Position numbers and translations under genes: made by a program. A model generated the notes under the pieces. It was not told where the DNA came from. It was given only the letters and a program-made list of their open reading frames with translations, and did no database searches. 53,047 bases of DNA, from contig SDNN01000001.1 of assembly GCA_004524425.1 (NCBI GenBank), positions 1 to 53,047 on the forward strand, written 5' to 3'. Of this stretch, positions 1 through 8,833 are shown piece by piece (position 1 is the stretch's first letter; each line of letters starts with the position of its first letter). The DNA comes from Promethearchaeota archaeon. Lineage in GTDB: Archaea > Asgardarchaeota > Lokiarchaeia > Sigynarchaeales > SOKP01.

Positions 1-27
1 GTAAAAACAAAAAGAAAATAGATTATC

Positions 28-1134
28 ATGTCCGATGGTTTTAAAATAGATCCTTGGAGTTCATCTAACATTTTGGAAGAGGATTATATCAGATTAATAA
101 AAGAATTTGGAATCGAAGAAGTTTCCGAAGTTGTAAGGCAAAAATTTCTTGATAATAGGTTTCTTCGGCGAAAGATCATTTTTGGACATCGAGACCTAGA
201 AAATATTTTTAAAGCGATTGAAAAAAAACAGAACTGGGCAGTTATGAGCGGAATAAAACCATCTGGACCGTTTCATCTTGGAACATTAACCACTGCCTTA
301 GAGATAGTAGAATTCCAGAAAATGGGAGGTAAAGCCTATTATTGTATAGCAGATATAGAATCTTGGGAAGATAATGGGATTCCTTATGAAAAGGCAGAGG
401 AAACTGCCGTTGATAATTTAGCCGATATATTAGCCTTAGGATTAGATCCATCTCCTAAAAAAGCATATATCTGGAGGCAATCAAGAGAACCTATCATTAA
501 GGACGTGTTATTTAAAGTTAGTAGATTAGTTACCCAAAACATGTTAAATGCAATCTACGGTGAAAAGACCTTTGGATTATATTTAGCAGCTTTAATACAA
601 GTAGGGGATATTATTTTACCTCAAATAATGGATGGTGCCCAACCAACCGTGGTTCCAGTGGGTATAGATCAAGATCCGCACATTCGTTTAACAAGAGATC
701 TCACGCGTAGATATTATAATGAAGAGAAATTCTTCCTTCCAGGAGCGACTTATCACAAATTGCTTGCAGGATTAGACGGAACTGATAAAATGTCAAAGAG
801 AAATCCAAACAGTTATTTTACATTCAACGAACCTCTTGAATCCATAACGAAAAAAATCAAGGGGGCTTTAACTGGAGGTCGTCGGAACAAAAAAGAACAA
901 CAAGAATTGGGAGGAGAACCTAACAAATGCATGATATACAAGATATTGATGTATCATTTTGAGAAAGATGATGATAAATTATCTGATGAATTTATGAGAT
1001 GTGTAAATGGAGAACTTTTATGTGGAGAACATAAGAAGCAGTGTATCGAAAGAGTAATAAAATTCATCGAAAATCATCGGAGAAAAAAGGAAAAGTATAT
1101 TGATAAATCAAGAGAGATTTTAAAAGTAGATTAA
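28..1134 (+). CDS. trpS: Tryptophanyl-tRNA synthetase, archaeal type
   Basis: Charges tRNA-Trp with tryptophan in the cytoplasm. This is a class I synthetase: the HIGH-type signature is HLGT at residues 83-86, within GPFHLGT, and the KMSKS loop is KMSKR at 254-258. The N-terminal stretch with IDPWSS followed by an EEFGI-like helix is typical of archaeal and eukaryotic TrpRS rather than the bacterial form. The length of 368 residues is normal for the archaeal family. The ATG at 28 gives the expected N-terminus. The next gene is convergent, about 60 bases downstream, so the gene is probably the last or only gene of its transcript. Upstream context lies outside the window. Confidence 0.96.
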   Translation: MSDGFKIDPWSSSNILEEDYIRLIKEFGIEEVSEVVRQKFLDNRFLRRKIIFGHRDLENIFKAIEKKQNWAVMSGIKPSGPFHLGTLTTALEIVEFQKMGGKAYYCIADIESWEDNGIPYEKAEETAVDNLADILALGLDPSPKKAYIWRQSREPIIKDVLFKVSRLVTQNMLNAIYGEKTFGLYLAALIQVGDIILPQIMDGAQPTVVPVGIDQDPHIRLTRDLTRRYYNEEKFFLPGATYHKLLAGLDGTDKMSKRNPNSYFTFNEPLESITKKIKGALTGGRRNKKEQQELGGEPNKCMIYKILMYHFEKDDDKLSDEFMRCVNGELLCGEHKKQCIERVIKFIENHRRKKEKYIDKSREILKVD

Positions 1135-1194
1135 ACTTAATCCCTTATAATTAATATAAAATCTCTTCTTGATTGGGCATCTTTTACTGCATTT

Positions 1195-2127
1195 TTATAA
1201 TAATATGGATTCTAAAATTTTTGAAGATTCTTCAACTAAATCAGGTAGTTTATCTAATAATTTCTCTTTATTATTTTCTTCAATTACAGCCGAAATAAAA
1301 AAACTCTGATTCTCTATATTAATTTTATGTAAATATGAAAGTAATTTGTTTTCAAGGGAAAAGAAATTATAATCTTCCTTGAAAGATTCCTCCTTCATTC
1401 TTTTTAATACAAATATATGCTCTTTTATTGAATCTATGAGCTCTACATAAATTTCTGGTCCAATATTATCGCTATAAAATTCGCTAATGATGATGCCATT
1501 CTCATCAAAAAGAATCAAGGAGGTACAATTAAAAATTTCTGTTAAATATTCTTCCATTAACTCTGAAAGATCGAAAAATGCCTCATCAAACACAGAAAGC
1601 CCATATGATATCAATTGAACGATGGAAATAATGTCATAGATGGAACTCTGTTGAAATAATATTTTAAATTCTTGAAAGTTCTCTGAAATTTGATCTTTTA
1701 ATTTATTAATATTTAAGAGTATTTCAGCACTATCGCGGATTCCAGGATCATACTTATGAAAACTTATGATTATGGGCACGTCTTCTTGATTCTCTTGAAA
1801 AAAAATTAAAATGTCTTTCAAATATGAAAGAGATTCTAAAAATCTCTTATCGTCTTGAATATCGATTACATATACCAATAGATCAGTGCCAGCAAAATAA
1901 ATTTCCTTTCTCTCTTTATAAATCTTTCTATATCTTTCTTGCCCGCCCATATCCCACATGAAGACTAGATTTCCGAGAAAATTAAATTGATGATATTCTA
2001 CCTTTATGGTAGGTTTTAATTCCGTGATTTCCTTTTGAAAATTATATTTCTTATCCAGGGCCGTTAAAATGCTTGTTTTTCCTGCATAATCTAATCCGCT
2101 TATAATAATTTTATATGCATTTTTCAT
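1195..2127 (-). CDS. Rag/Gtr-like small GTPase with C-terminal roadblock domain
   Basis: A Ras-superfamily G domain occupies residues 1-180. The P-loop is GLDYAGKT (11-18), switch II is WDMGGQE (58-64), and the G4 motif is HKYD (124-127) in place of NKxD. The HKxD form and the following SIYD segment (162-165) match eukaryotic Rag/Gtr GTPases better than Arf or Ras. Residues from about 185 to 310 look like a roadblock/LC7 domain, beginning at LILFDENGIIIS (204-215), the same order as in Rag proteins, which use this domain to dimerise. Rag GTPases act in lysosomal nutrient signalling in eukaryotes, and Rag-like proteins are known from Asgard archaea. The archaeal role is unknown. Monocistronic by position; ATG start at 2127. 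The domain call is from motifs and predicted fold pattern only. Confidence 0.85.
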   Translation of the reverse strand: MKNAYKIIISGLDYAGKTSILTALDKKYNFQKEITELKPTIKVEYHQFNFLGNLVFMWDMGGQERYRKIYKERKEIYFAGTDLLVYVIDIQDDKRFLESLSYLKDILIFFQENQEDVPIIISFHKYDPGIRDSAEILLNINKLKDQISENFQEFKILFQQSSIYDIISIVQLISYGLSVFDEAFFDLSELMEEYLTEIFNCTSLILFDENGIIISEFYSDNIGPEIYVELIDSIKEHIFVLKRMKEESFKEDYNFFSLENKLLSYLHKINIENQSFFISAVIEENNKEKLLDKLPDLVEESSKILESILL

Positions 2128-2430
2128 TGAACTATCTTCGATTTGCTTATGGTGATGAATGATTTATAAGATTATAATTATAATGTCAATTTTTTATTAA
2201 AATATTATTGAAAACCAAACAAATAAATATTCTATTTTAGACTTAAAATTATCCTCTATTTTGAACCTCTATTCTTTATGACTTTATATTGATGAAAATC
2301 AAATTATCATTAATGCATCATATATTCCTAAATGTTATTAAGGTCTATTTTAGTATGACTTCTTAATCATATTCTATTTTATTAATCCCGCTCCTCATAC
2401 ATTATTTAATTGAAATAATCGTTAAAATTG
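2128..2430. other. AT-rich divergent intergenic region with repeated TCTATTTT element
   Basis: About 300 bases between the divergent Rag-like GTPase and a small unknown gene, with no credible ORF on either strand. The octamer TCTATTTT occurs four times on the plus strand, at 2231-2238, 2255-2262, 2344-2351 and 2373-2380; two copies extend to TCTATTTTAG. It must carry two promoters. The repeat spacing is irregular and the composition is low-complexity, so a regulatory role is only a guess. Confidence 0.3.
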
Positions 2431-2700
2431 ATGAGCAGTTTGATTGAGATTGAATTAAATGCAAAAGTGGAAAATGATTTTTTGAAGAATTTGAATTATC
2501 AAATATGCAAAAAATATGGATTTTATACCAAGCTACCCGAGTTTCATCAAAAATTGAAAGAATTGAATTACAAGATAAATAAAAAGGAAACCTTGATAAT
2601 TTTGCGTAATAATTTTGAATCGAAGAGACGAAGAGATATTTACAAGGTCATTTTAAATGAATTGGATGAGTTAATAAAGGACCACACCAGTAAAAATTGA
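2431..2700 (+). CDS. Small helical protein of unknown function
   Basis: Encodes 89 residues from the ATG at 2431; a TTG one codon upstream is also possible. No family recognised. The product is Lys/Glu-rich and looks largely helical, with a central segment that could form one short domain (YGFYTKLPEFHQKLKELNYKI at about 30-50) and a basic ESKRRRDIYK stretch near residue 66. There is no signal peptide, membrane segment or Cys motif. It is convergent with the YjbQ-family gene, 12 bases downstream, and stands alone on its strand. Coding status rests on length in an AT-rich genome and plausible amino-acid composition. Confidence 0.6.
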   Translation: MSSLIEIELNAKVENDFLKNLNYQICKKYGFYTKLPEFHQKLKELNYKINKKETLIILRNNFESKRRRDIYKVILNELDELIKDHTSKN

Positions 2701-2712
2701 AATTCGGTTTTT

Positions 2713-3138
2713 TTAACTATCTCCTATTATGGTGCAGTATATAGTTCTTGATCTCGGTTTTTCATCACATTCGATAAAAATAATCTGTTGCCACGTCCCT
2801 AATATTAATTTAGAATTTTGAAATGGAAAAGTCTGAGAAGTTTTAATGAGAAAACTTCTTAAATGTCCTGCTCCATTATGATCATGCCAAGTTTTGTGAT
2901 GAGCATAATTTTTGTCATATGGTATTAATTTTTCAAGCAAATCTTCGATATCCTGCTTGACTAGACCTGGTTCGTACTCCGTGGTTGATATGGCGCCGGT
3001 AGATCCTGCAACATGAACATTTACTATTCCATCATTTATTCCACTATCTCTTAAAGCATCTTGAACTTGGCTAGTAATATCTATTACTTCGCAATATGCC
3101 TTCGTCTTTATTTTAAAATTTTTAATACTTACTGTCAT
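2713..3138 (-). CDS. YjbQ/UPF0047 family protein
   Basis: The 141-residue product matches the YjbQ (UPF0047) family along its whole length. It contains the STGAISTTEYEPGLVKQDI segment near residues 46-64, the NAxHLRS-like stretch (NGAGHLRSFL, about 88-97), and the terminal GTWQQIIFIECDEKPRSRT block. Conserved histidines HH around residues 79-80 and H92 fit the metal-binding pocket seen in family structures. Some members have weak thiamin-phosphate synthase activity; the physiological role of most is not known. ATG start at 3138. Monocistronic; a perfect inverted repeat lies upstream, between this gene and the divergent gene at 3342. Confidence 0.9.
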   Translation of the reverse strand: MTVSIKNFKIKTKAYCEVIDITSQVQDALRDSGINDGIVNVHVAGSTGAISTTEYEPGLVKQDIEDLLEKLIPYDKNYAHHKTWHDHNGAGHLRSFLIKTSQTFPFQNSKLILGTWQQIIFIECDEKPRSRTIYCTIIGDS

Positions 3139-3184
3139 TAGTAGTTATGAAAGTAAATTATCCTTTAAACAACTATTCATTTTA

Positions 3185-3209
3185 AGTGGATATTAACCTA
3201 GGATCCACT
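3185..3209. repeat. Inverted repeat, 7-base arms, between divergent genes
   Basis: AGTGGAT at 3185-3191 is perfectly complementary to ATCCACT at 3203-3209, with an 11-base spacer that itself contains CCTAGG. It lies about 50 bases upstream of the YjbQ start and 130 bases before the gene at 3342. It could be an operator for either gene or a hairpin. A chance 7-base match is possible. Confidence 0.35.
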
Positions 3210-3341
3210 CATGAAAACTAAATTTCTCCAAGATGCCGTGAAATGACGTTTTTCCATAAATTTTTTTTATAGTTTTAATTTATACTTTTTATTGATTTAT
3301 TTCAAAAATGCTAAACAATTAAAACAGACTGAAAAAAGAAA

Positions 3342-3767
3342 ATGGCAGAAAAACGAATAAAAGAATTTTATAATAAAATCCATGATTCCAAGAACAAGCT
3401 TCCTTTATATGCTTCAATTAGTATCAGACCGGGAAGAAATTTAATTGATTTTAAAATCAAAAAAGAAGAGTCTAATGTTTTGAAAATTATTGCTCATGAG
3501 GAGAGCAGAAAAGGATGGTTCCTGCATTCCTATCACATACCTATTGTTAATTTAGGATTACCTGAAGATTCCAAAAATAAAGAAATCTTACCATACCTTA
3601 ATAATCCTCGTGAAATAACCAGGGATAAGGCTACAAGAGAATTAGTCGAAGAATTATTAAGAAAATATATTGAAATTCTTTCTGAAAGAAAAAAACATTA
3701 TTTTAAAACTAAAAGATTTAAGAAGAAAAAAGAATTCAAGACGGGAACGCAATTAAAAGGCTTTTAG
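3342..3767 (+). CDS. Conserved-looking protein with basic tail, unknown function
   Basis: A 141-residue protein with no family I can name. The first 110 residues alternate short strand-like and helical segments (ISIRPGRNLIDFKI near 26-39, GWFLHSYHIPI near 57-67), which suggests a compact globular domain. The last 30 residues are highly basic (KTKRFKKKKEFKTGTQ), consistent with nucleic-acid binding, although this is only an inference from charge. ATG start at 3342; the preceding bases are purine-rich but not a clear Shine-Dalgarno. It is convergent with the TrmI gene, 58 bases away. Confidence 0.7.
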   Translation: MAEKRIKEFYNKIHDSKNKLPLYASISIRPGRNLIDFKIKKEESNVLKIIAHEESRKGWFLHSYHIPIVNLGLPEDSKNKEILPYLNNPREITRDKATRELVEELLRKYIEILSERKKHYFKTKRFKKKKEFKTGTQLKGF

Positions 3768-3825
3768 CTCGCGTATCATGTCTTTTGATCTTATCCTGAT
3801 TGAGAAAAAACCTTACAGGGACTTA

Positions 3826-4716
3826 TCATCTTAATGGCATGTCATTAAGATCAATAAATTCTGGTTTTTTAGGAATTTTTTCACGATAAGGATTCTTAAT
3901 ATCTTTAACCTTTCGGGCAAAAGTTAAATAGCCGGAATGTCCTATCATTCGAAACTCCGGACGAGTGGCATTCTCTTTTACTTGAATATTTCTCATCAAT
4001 AGCTCATAGGTATGTATTTCATGAAAATCATTCTCTTTTAATGCAAAGTTAGTCTTTTTAACTTGCTCTATCGTAGGTGAAAAAGACGCCAATGTTCCAC
4101 TAAATTTTAAATACCTCCTTACTTTTTTAATTGCTTCCCATGGCATTGCCATATCCAATACTATAGAATCTACGTTCTCATGATCCAAATCATCATTTAT
4201 GATGTCAGCGCGTGTAATACTGATGTAATCTTGTAAGTTTGCCCTCAGAACATTCTTTCTAGCTCTTTTTAATGATTTATCTCTTACATCATAAGAATAT
4301 AAATGTCCCATGGGTCTTATGAAATTTCCTAAAATACAACTCAAAGCCCCAGAACCACAGCCAGCCTCAATAACGATACTTCCAGGACCAATACCAGAAT
4401 AGAGAAGAATTAAACCAGCATCTTTAGGATAAATAATCTGTGTCTTTCTCGCCATGTGAAGAATGTAATCAGAAGGTAAAGGTTTAAAAATATAAAATTT
4501 ATATCCTTGACTTTCATGCGGTTTAGAGAAAACACATGTTCCAAAATGCTTACCAATAATTTCATCGAAATCAATTGTTCCCTTGTGGGTATGAAAGCTT
4601 TCACCTGATTTTACTTGGACTAACCATCTTCTCCGATTATCCAATATCAAAAAAATTAAATCATTTTCTTTTATTACTTCTTGTTCCATGTTTCCATGTT
4701 TTATGTGTTCTTTCAT
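3826..4716 (-). CDS. trmI: tRNA (adenine-N1)-methyltransferase TrmI
   Basis: Methylates N1 of adenine 58 (and 57 in some archaea) in the T-loop of tRNA, using S-adenosylmethionine. The N-terminal 80 residues form the small beta domain of the family. The Rossmann methyltransferase begins with motif I VIEAGCGSGALS (115-126), followed by the acidic SYDVR (141-145) and motif IV DMAMPWE (188-194). GTIDFDEIIGKHFGT (47-60) is characteristic of the TrmI/Trm61 family. The 296-residue length is slightly above Pyrococcus TrmI. ATG at 4716; an internal ATG at codon 10 is an alternative that would lose little. Stands alone on the minus strand. Confidence 0.93.
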   Translation of the reverse strand: MKEHIKHGNMEQEVIKENDLIFLILDNRRRWLVQVKSGESFHTHKGTIDFDEIIGKHFGTCVFSKPHESQGYKFYIFKPLPSDYILHMARKTQIIYPKDAGLILLYSGIGPGSIVIEAGCGSGALSCILGNFIRPMGHLYSYDVRDKSLKRARKNVLRANLQDYISITRADIINDDLDHENVDSIVLDMAMPWEAIKKVRRYLKFSGTLASFSPTIEQVKKTNFALKENDFHEIHTYELLMRNIQVKENATRPEFRMIGHSGYLTFARKVKDIKNPYREKIPKKPEFIDLNDMPLR

Positions 4717-4883
4717 TATTTCTTATATTTGTTTAACTATTAAAACATTTGTTATAGGATTTAGAAAATAGTGGGAATTGATTGTCTTCAAATGAAAACT
4801 GAAATAAATTCAAAAGATATAAAAAAAATAGTGAATTATATTTGCAAAAGCCCATTCTAAAAATACTCTTACTGGACTTACTC

Positions 4884-5810
4884 ATGAGTAAGCATAAAGT
4901 CAATAATTCAAGTCGCTCTTATAAAGACCTTCAAAATGACATTAATGATTATAGAAATAAGAGAGATGAACTAAACAAAAAAACTAAAGATTACATCAAC
5001 AATCTTCAGGAAATAGAATCTGAGATCAATAAAGCATTAAAGACTGCTAGGGATGTCTATAAGAAAAAACGTGATTATTGGAATAAAAAGGTCAAAGCAT
5101 TAAAGAATAAAAAAATAGAATATAAGAGACTCTTGGAAAGTTTAATTGAAGAGAAGAAAAAAATCCAGAGGCAAGCAAGAGATAAAGATTCGTCTAAACA
5201 TTTTATTTCGATTAAGCAAATCGATCGAAAAATTGAAAATTTAGAAAGGATAATTGCAACTGAAAATTTAGATATAACAGAAGAAAATGACATCATTGAT
5301 AAAATCAGAGATTTAGAAGAAGAGAAACAAAAGCAAATAATCGATCAAAAAAATGAGGGTTACTATAAATTAGGAAGAAAAATCGAAATTGTAAAGATAA
5401 ATCTTAATAAAATTTATGAACAAATGAATAAATGGTCAAACAAGAGTCAGCAAAATCATTCCAAAATGCTGGAACTTTATCAAAAGGCTAATGATTTAAA
5501 AGAAGAGAAGAAAAGTGTGGAGGAGGCACTTATCGAAAATAAAAAGTCCGCTGACAAATATCATGAAAAATTTTTGAATTCAATGAAACAGAAAAAAAAA
5601 TATGAAAGAAAAAAAGGATTTTATAAACCGGAATATAAGCGAGGCAAACCCAAAAAGAAAAAATCGCGATATAGGCAATCTAATAAAGAAAAGGAATTAT
5701 TAGAAAAAATGAAGCAAGATAAATTAGCAACTGCTTTAGAAAAACAAAAAGCGGGCAAGAAATTAAATCTTTTTGAAGCAAGACTTATTTTAGAACAAAA
5801 TAAAGGATGA
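4884..5810 (+). CDS. Archaeal coiled-coil protein, COG1340-like
   Basis: From the ATG at 4884 the product is 308 residues. A TTG at 4842 would add 14 hydrophobic residues that look like read-through of the leader. Almost the whole protein is heptad-rich, Lys/Glu-rich coiled coil. The last 45 residues have the pattern seen in the archaeal COG1340 family: a basic linker, KEKELLEKMKQDKLATALEKQ, then GKKLNLFEARLIL. The function of that family is not established. It has no neighbour on the same strand within 170 bases. Family assignment is by recognition of the tail and architecture, not by a search. Confidence 0.75.
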   Translation: MSKHKVNNSSRSYKDLQNDINDYRNKRDELNKKTKDYINNLQEIESEINKALKTARDVYKKKRDYWNKKVKALKNKKIEYKRLLESLIEEKKKIQRQARDKDSSKHFISIKQIDRKIENLERIIATENLDITEENDIIDKIRDLEEEKQKQIIDQKNEGYYKLGRKIEIVKINLNKIYEQMNKWSNKSQQNHSKMLELYQKANDLKEEKKSVEEALIENKKSADKYHEKFLNSMKQKKKYERKKGFYKPEYKRGKPKKKKSRYRQSNKEKELLEKMKQDKLATALEKQKAGKKLNLFEARLILEQNKG

Positions 5811-5985
5811 TTTTTTCATGTATTTCTGATCCTCGATCGGTAGCTTGATTTTACTAATGAAAGACTTCATCCTCTCAATAAAATTACTCTAAATCCATGG
5901 AAGAATTTATCCATTATTAAAAAATTTTTAATTATAGTTTTTATTTTCTAATTCAATATTGGTAAAATTAAAGAATTGATTCAAA

Positions 5986-7350
5986 TTGAACAAAAAATTA
6001 GCAGAGATACGCTCAATTTTAATGGAACATCATGATGAAATTAGCCATGCGATTCCTCTTATAGCATCTGAAAATGTTACAAGTCCCGCTGTTAATGAAG
6101 CAATTGTTTGTGATTTTTCTCATAGATATGCTGAGGGATGGGTTGGACAAAGAGTATATGCGGGTTGTAAATATATAGACAAGATTGAACAAATGTGCAT
6201 GGACTTAGCAAAAGAATACTTTAATTGTTATTTTGCTGATGTACGCCCTATTTCAGGGGTAATGGCAAATTTAGTTTTATACAATGCTTTCACTTCGAGG
6301 AATAATGGAAAATTATGTTGTTTGGCAATACCTAAAGGAGGACATATCTCGCACGCGCCTTATAAAGCATCTTCTGGACGATTAATATATGGTACTGCTG
6401 GTACTGTTCGTGGTTTAGAAGTGCAATACCTTTCCTTCGACGAAGAAAACATGAATATTGATCCTGATGCTTCAGCAAAAATAATAAGAGAATTTGAACC
6501 CGAAATGATTTTATTCGGAGCATCAGTTTTTCTATTCCCACACCCTGTAAAGGAATTAAGTGATGTTGCCAAAGAAGTTGGTGCTGCTATAGGTTATGAT
6601 GCAGCACACGTGGCAGGTCTGATAGGTTCAGGATATTTTCAAGATCCTTTAAGAGAAGGTGCTGATGCCCTCTCATTATCATGCCATAAAACCCTTCCAG
6701 GACCACAAACGGGAGCAGTTTTAGCTGATAAAGAGGAATTGGTAGAAGTTTTGAAAAATGCTGCATTTCCTGCACTCTTTTCTAACCATCATCTCCATAA
6801 CATAGCGGGATTAGCAGTAGCTCTTGTAGAAATGCTTGAATTTGGGAAGGATTATCATAAAAAGGTAATAGAAAACGCAAAAGCGTTTGCCCAAGCACTT
6901 CACGATTTAGGATTTAATGTTCTATGTGAACATCTTGGTTTCACCGAATCACATCAAATAGTCGTGGACATCACCAACTTTGAACATACTATGGGTTTAG
7001 GAGGAGATATTGAGAGAATTTTAGAAAAAGCCAATATCATCATAAATAGAAACTTATTGCCGTGGGATATTCGGGGAGCAAGCGGTCCTGGAAAAGATAA
7101 AGGAACCGCAAAACCTCGTCACTATATGAACCCAGGAGGGTTACGTCTCGGTACTGCTGAAGTCACGCGATTAGGTATGGGAAAAAGCGAAATGCAACAA
7201 ATTGCAGAATATTTTAAGCAATTAATAATTGATAAAAAAGAACCTAAGAAAGTTAAAGACGATATTGCTGAGTTCAGAAAAAATTTTAACGAAGTAAAAT
7301 ATTGCTTTCAATCTCCAAATCAAGCATATGAATATTTAAAATTTTATTAA
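5986..7350 (+). CDS. glyA: Serine hydroxymethyltransferase, archaeal type
   Basis: A PLP enzyme that interconverts serine and glycine while passing a one-carbon unit to a pterin carrier. PLIASENVTSPAV lies at about 25-37, the FADVRPISGVMAN block near 83, and the Schiff-base lysine is K235 in SLSCHKTLPGPQ. The RLGTAEVTRLGM segment near 387 binds the substrate carboxylate. Archaeal SHMTs often use tetrahydromethanopterin-type carriers; the carrier here is not visible. The start is chosen as TTG at 5986, since an in-frame stop lies three codons upstream and the first ATG (6022) would cut into the conserved N-terminal helix. Length 454 residues is normal. Monocistronic. Confidence 0.95.
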   Translation: MNKKLAEIRSILMEHHDEISHAIPLIASENVTSPAVNEAIVCDFSHRYAEGWVGQRVYAGCKYIDKIEQMCMDLAKEYFNCYFADVRPISGVMANLVLYNAFTSRNNGKLCCLAIPKGGHISHAPYKASSGRLIYGTAGTVRGLEVQYLSFDEENMNIDPDASAKIIREFEPEMILFGASVFLFPHPVKELSDVAKEVGAAIGYDAAHVAGLIGSGYFQDPLREGADALSLSCHKTLPGPQTGAVLADKEELVEVLKNAAFPALFSNHHLHNIAGLAVALVEMLEFGKDYHKKVIENAKAFAQALHDLGFNVLCEHLGFTESHQIVVDITNFEHTMGLGGDIERILEKANIIINRNLLPWDIRGASGPGKDKGTAKPRHYMNPGGLRLGTAEVTRLGMGKSEMQQIAEYFKQLIIDKKEPKKVKDDIAEFRKNFNEVKYCFQSPNQAYEYLKFY

Positions 7351-7464
7351 TCTTTTTTGATGTTTAAATCTTAGAAACAGAAAAACTTATTTTTTAGAAT
7401 GTATTTTAACAAAATAATCTGATTATCAAAAAATTTTGTGTTTTTGAAGTTTATTTATTTCATA

Positions 7465-7476
7465 TTTATTTAAAAA
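7465..7476 (+). promoter_or_regulatory. TATA box of the rpoD-rpl18e-rpl13-rps9 operon
   Basis: TTTATTTAAAAA lies about 30 bases before the rpoD ATG at 7500, the position expected for an archaeal TATA element driving a leaderless or nearly leaderless transcript. No Shine-Dalgarno is visible before the ATG, which fits. Inferred from position and sequence only. Confidence 0.45.
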
Positions 7477-7499
7477 GGCAGAGATATTGATTACTCATC

Positions 7500-8324
7500 A
7501 TGGAAATCGAGATATTAGAAAAGAGTGAAAATAAATTAAGATTTGTTATTTCAGGGATCTCTACTGAAATGGTGAACGCCATTCGTAGGATTATCTTATC
7601 AGAGGTTCCTGCTTTTGCTATAGATGAAGTTATATTATTAAAAAATGATTCCCCCCTTTATGATGAAATTGTAGCTCACAGATTAGGCTTAATACCTTTA
7701 AAGACAAATCTTGAAAAATATAATTTACCCCAATATTGTGAATCTTGTGGAGGATATGGATGTCCTCTATGTCAAGTTTCTCTCACGTGTGAAATTGTTA
7801 ACGATACAAATAAACCATTAGTTGTTTATTCAGGAGATCTAAACTCTAATGATCCCGAAATCGTACCTGTAGATGATAAAATCCCAATTGTTAAAATTGA
7901 TAAGGATTCTTCCATCATTTTTGAAGCCTATGCTGTATTAGGAAGGGCAAAGGATCATGTTAAATGGTCGGCCGTTTCGAATGCTTCATTTAGATATTAT
8001 CCTCTAATTGAATTTGACGAAAGTAAAATAAAAGATAAAGAGGAAATGGAACTGATCGTGAAGTTATGTCCGGAAAAATTATTCGAGATTGCTAATAATA
8101 AACTTAAATTAAAAGAAGATTATTGGCAAAAGTGTACTCTATGCAAGGCCTGCGAGAATAATTCTGAAAATAAAATTCACGTTAGTTGGGAGATAAATAA
8201 ATACATCTTTACTCTAGAAAGTGATGGCGTGCTTCCATTTAACGATCTTATTGAAAAAACATTTGAGATTTTTTTAGAAAAAGTAAATGAATTTATCACG
8301 AAATTAGAGGAACTTGAATACTAA
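7500..8324 (+). CDS. rpo3: DNA-directed RNA polymerase subunit Rpo3 (RpoD)
   Basis: The alpha-like subunit of archaeal RNA polymerase, equivalent to eukaryotic Rpb3, which nucleates assembly with Rpo11, Rpo10 and Rpo12. The start AIRRIILSEVPAFAIDEV (27-44) is the alpha-motif dimerisation region. Two Cys groups are present: C80-x2-C83-x4-C88-x2-C91, at the place of the Rpb3 zinc site, and C190 with C212-x2-C215-x2-C218, which resembles the four-Cys set of the [4Fe-4S] cluster known from Sulfolobus Rpo3. The 274-residue length is usual. First gene of the classical archaeal operon with three ribosomal protein genes. Confidence 0.96.
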   Translation: MEIEILEKSENKLRFVISGISTEMVNAIRRIILSEVPAFAIDEVILLKNDSPLYDEIVAHRLGLIPLKTNLEKYNLPQYCESCGGYGCPLCQVSLTCEIVNDTNKPLVVYSGDLNSNDPEIVPVDDKIPIVKIDKDSSIIFEAYAVLGRAKDHVKWSAVSNASFRYYPLIEFDESKIKDKEEMELIVKLCPEKLFEIANNKLKLKEDYWQKCTLCKACENNSENKIHVSWEINKYIFTLESDGVLPFNDLIEKTFEIFLEKVNEFITKLEELEY

Positions 8325-8448
8325 ATAATAGAGTAAAAACTGCTTCATGATCACTTTCAAAATAGAAAATTTTAGAAAAAATTAACGTTCAACACATGGC
8401 TTTATTTTATCAAAAAATTATTAAATTATCACATGTTTAAATAAACCA

Positions 8449-8805
8449 ATGTCTCATAAGATTACTGGTCCTTCAAATTATTACAATAGAAAATTGATAA
8501 GAGATTTGCGTAAAACCAAGAGAAGAATTTGGAGAAAGGTTTCGAAAAAACTATCGGGCCGCAGAAAGGATAGAATTGAGGCAAATTTATACCGTATCAA
8601 TAAGAAGACCAAAGATAACGACGTGATAGTGGTTCCGGGCAAGGTTTTAGGGATAGGTGATTTAGACCATAAGCTTACAATCGCATGCTTAACTGCGTCA
8701 AAATCAGCAAAAATGAAAATAAATGCCTCGGGAAGTAAGCTCATGACTATCGAGGAATTATTAGAAAAAAATCCCCAAGGAGATCAGGTTAAAATATTCT
8801 ATTAA
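8449..8805 (+). CDS. rpl18e: Large ribosomal subunit protein eL18
   Basis: Protein of the 50S subunit shared by archaea and eukaryotes. KTKRRIWRKVSKKLSGRRKDRIEANLYRI, near residues 22-50, and the VVPGKVLGIGDLDHKLTIACLTAS block, near 61-84, are diagnostic of the L18e/L15 family. The length, 118 residues, is typical for archaea. It follows rpoD by about 125 bases, a longer gap than usual, so a separate internal promoter is possible; TTTAAATAAA just before the ATG at 8449 could serve. It precedes rpl13 by 28 bases. Confidence 0.95.
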   Translation: MSHKITGPSNYYNRKLIRDLRKTKRRIWRKVSKKLSGRRKDRIEANLYRINKKTKDNDVIVVPGKVLGIGDLDHKLTIACLTASKSAKMKINASGSKLMTIEELLEKNPQGDQVKIFY

Positions 8806-8833
8806 AACCAATAAAAAAAAAGTTATTGAAATC

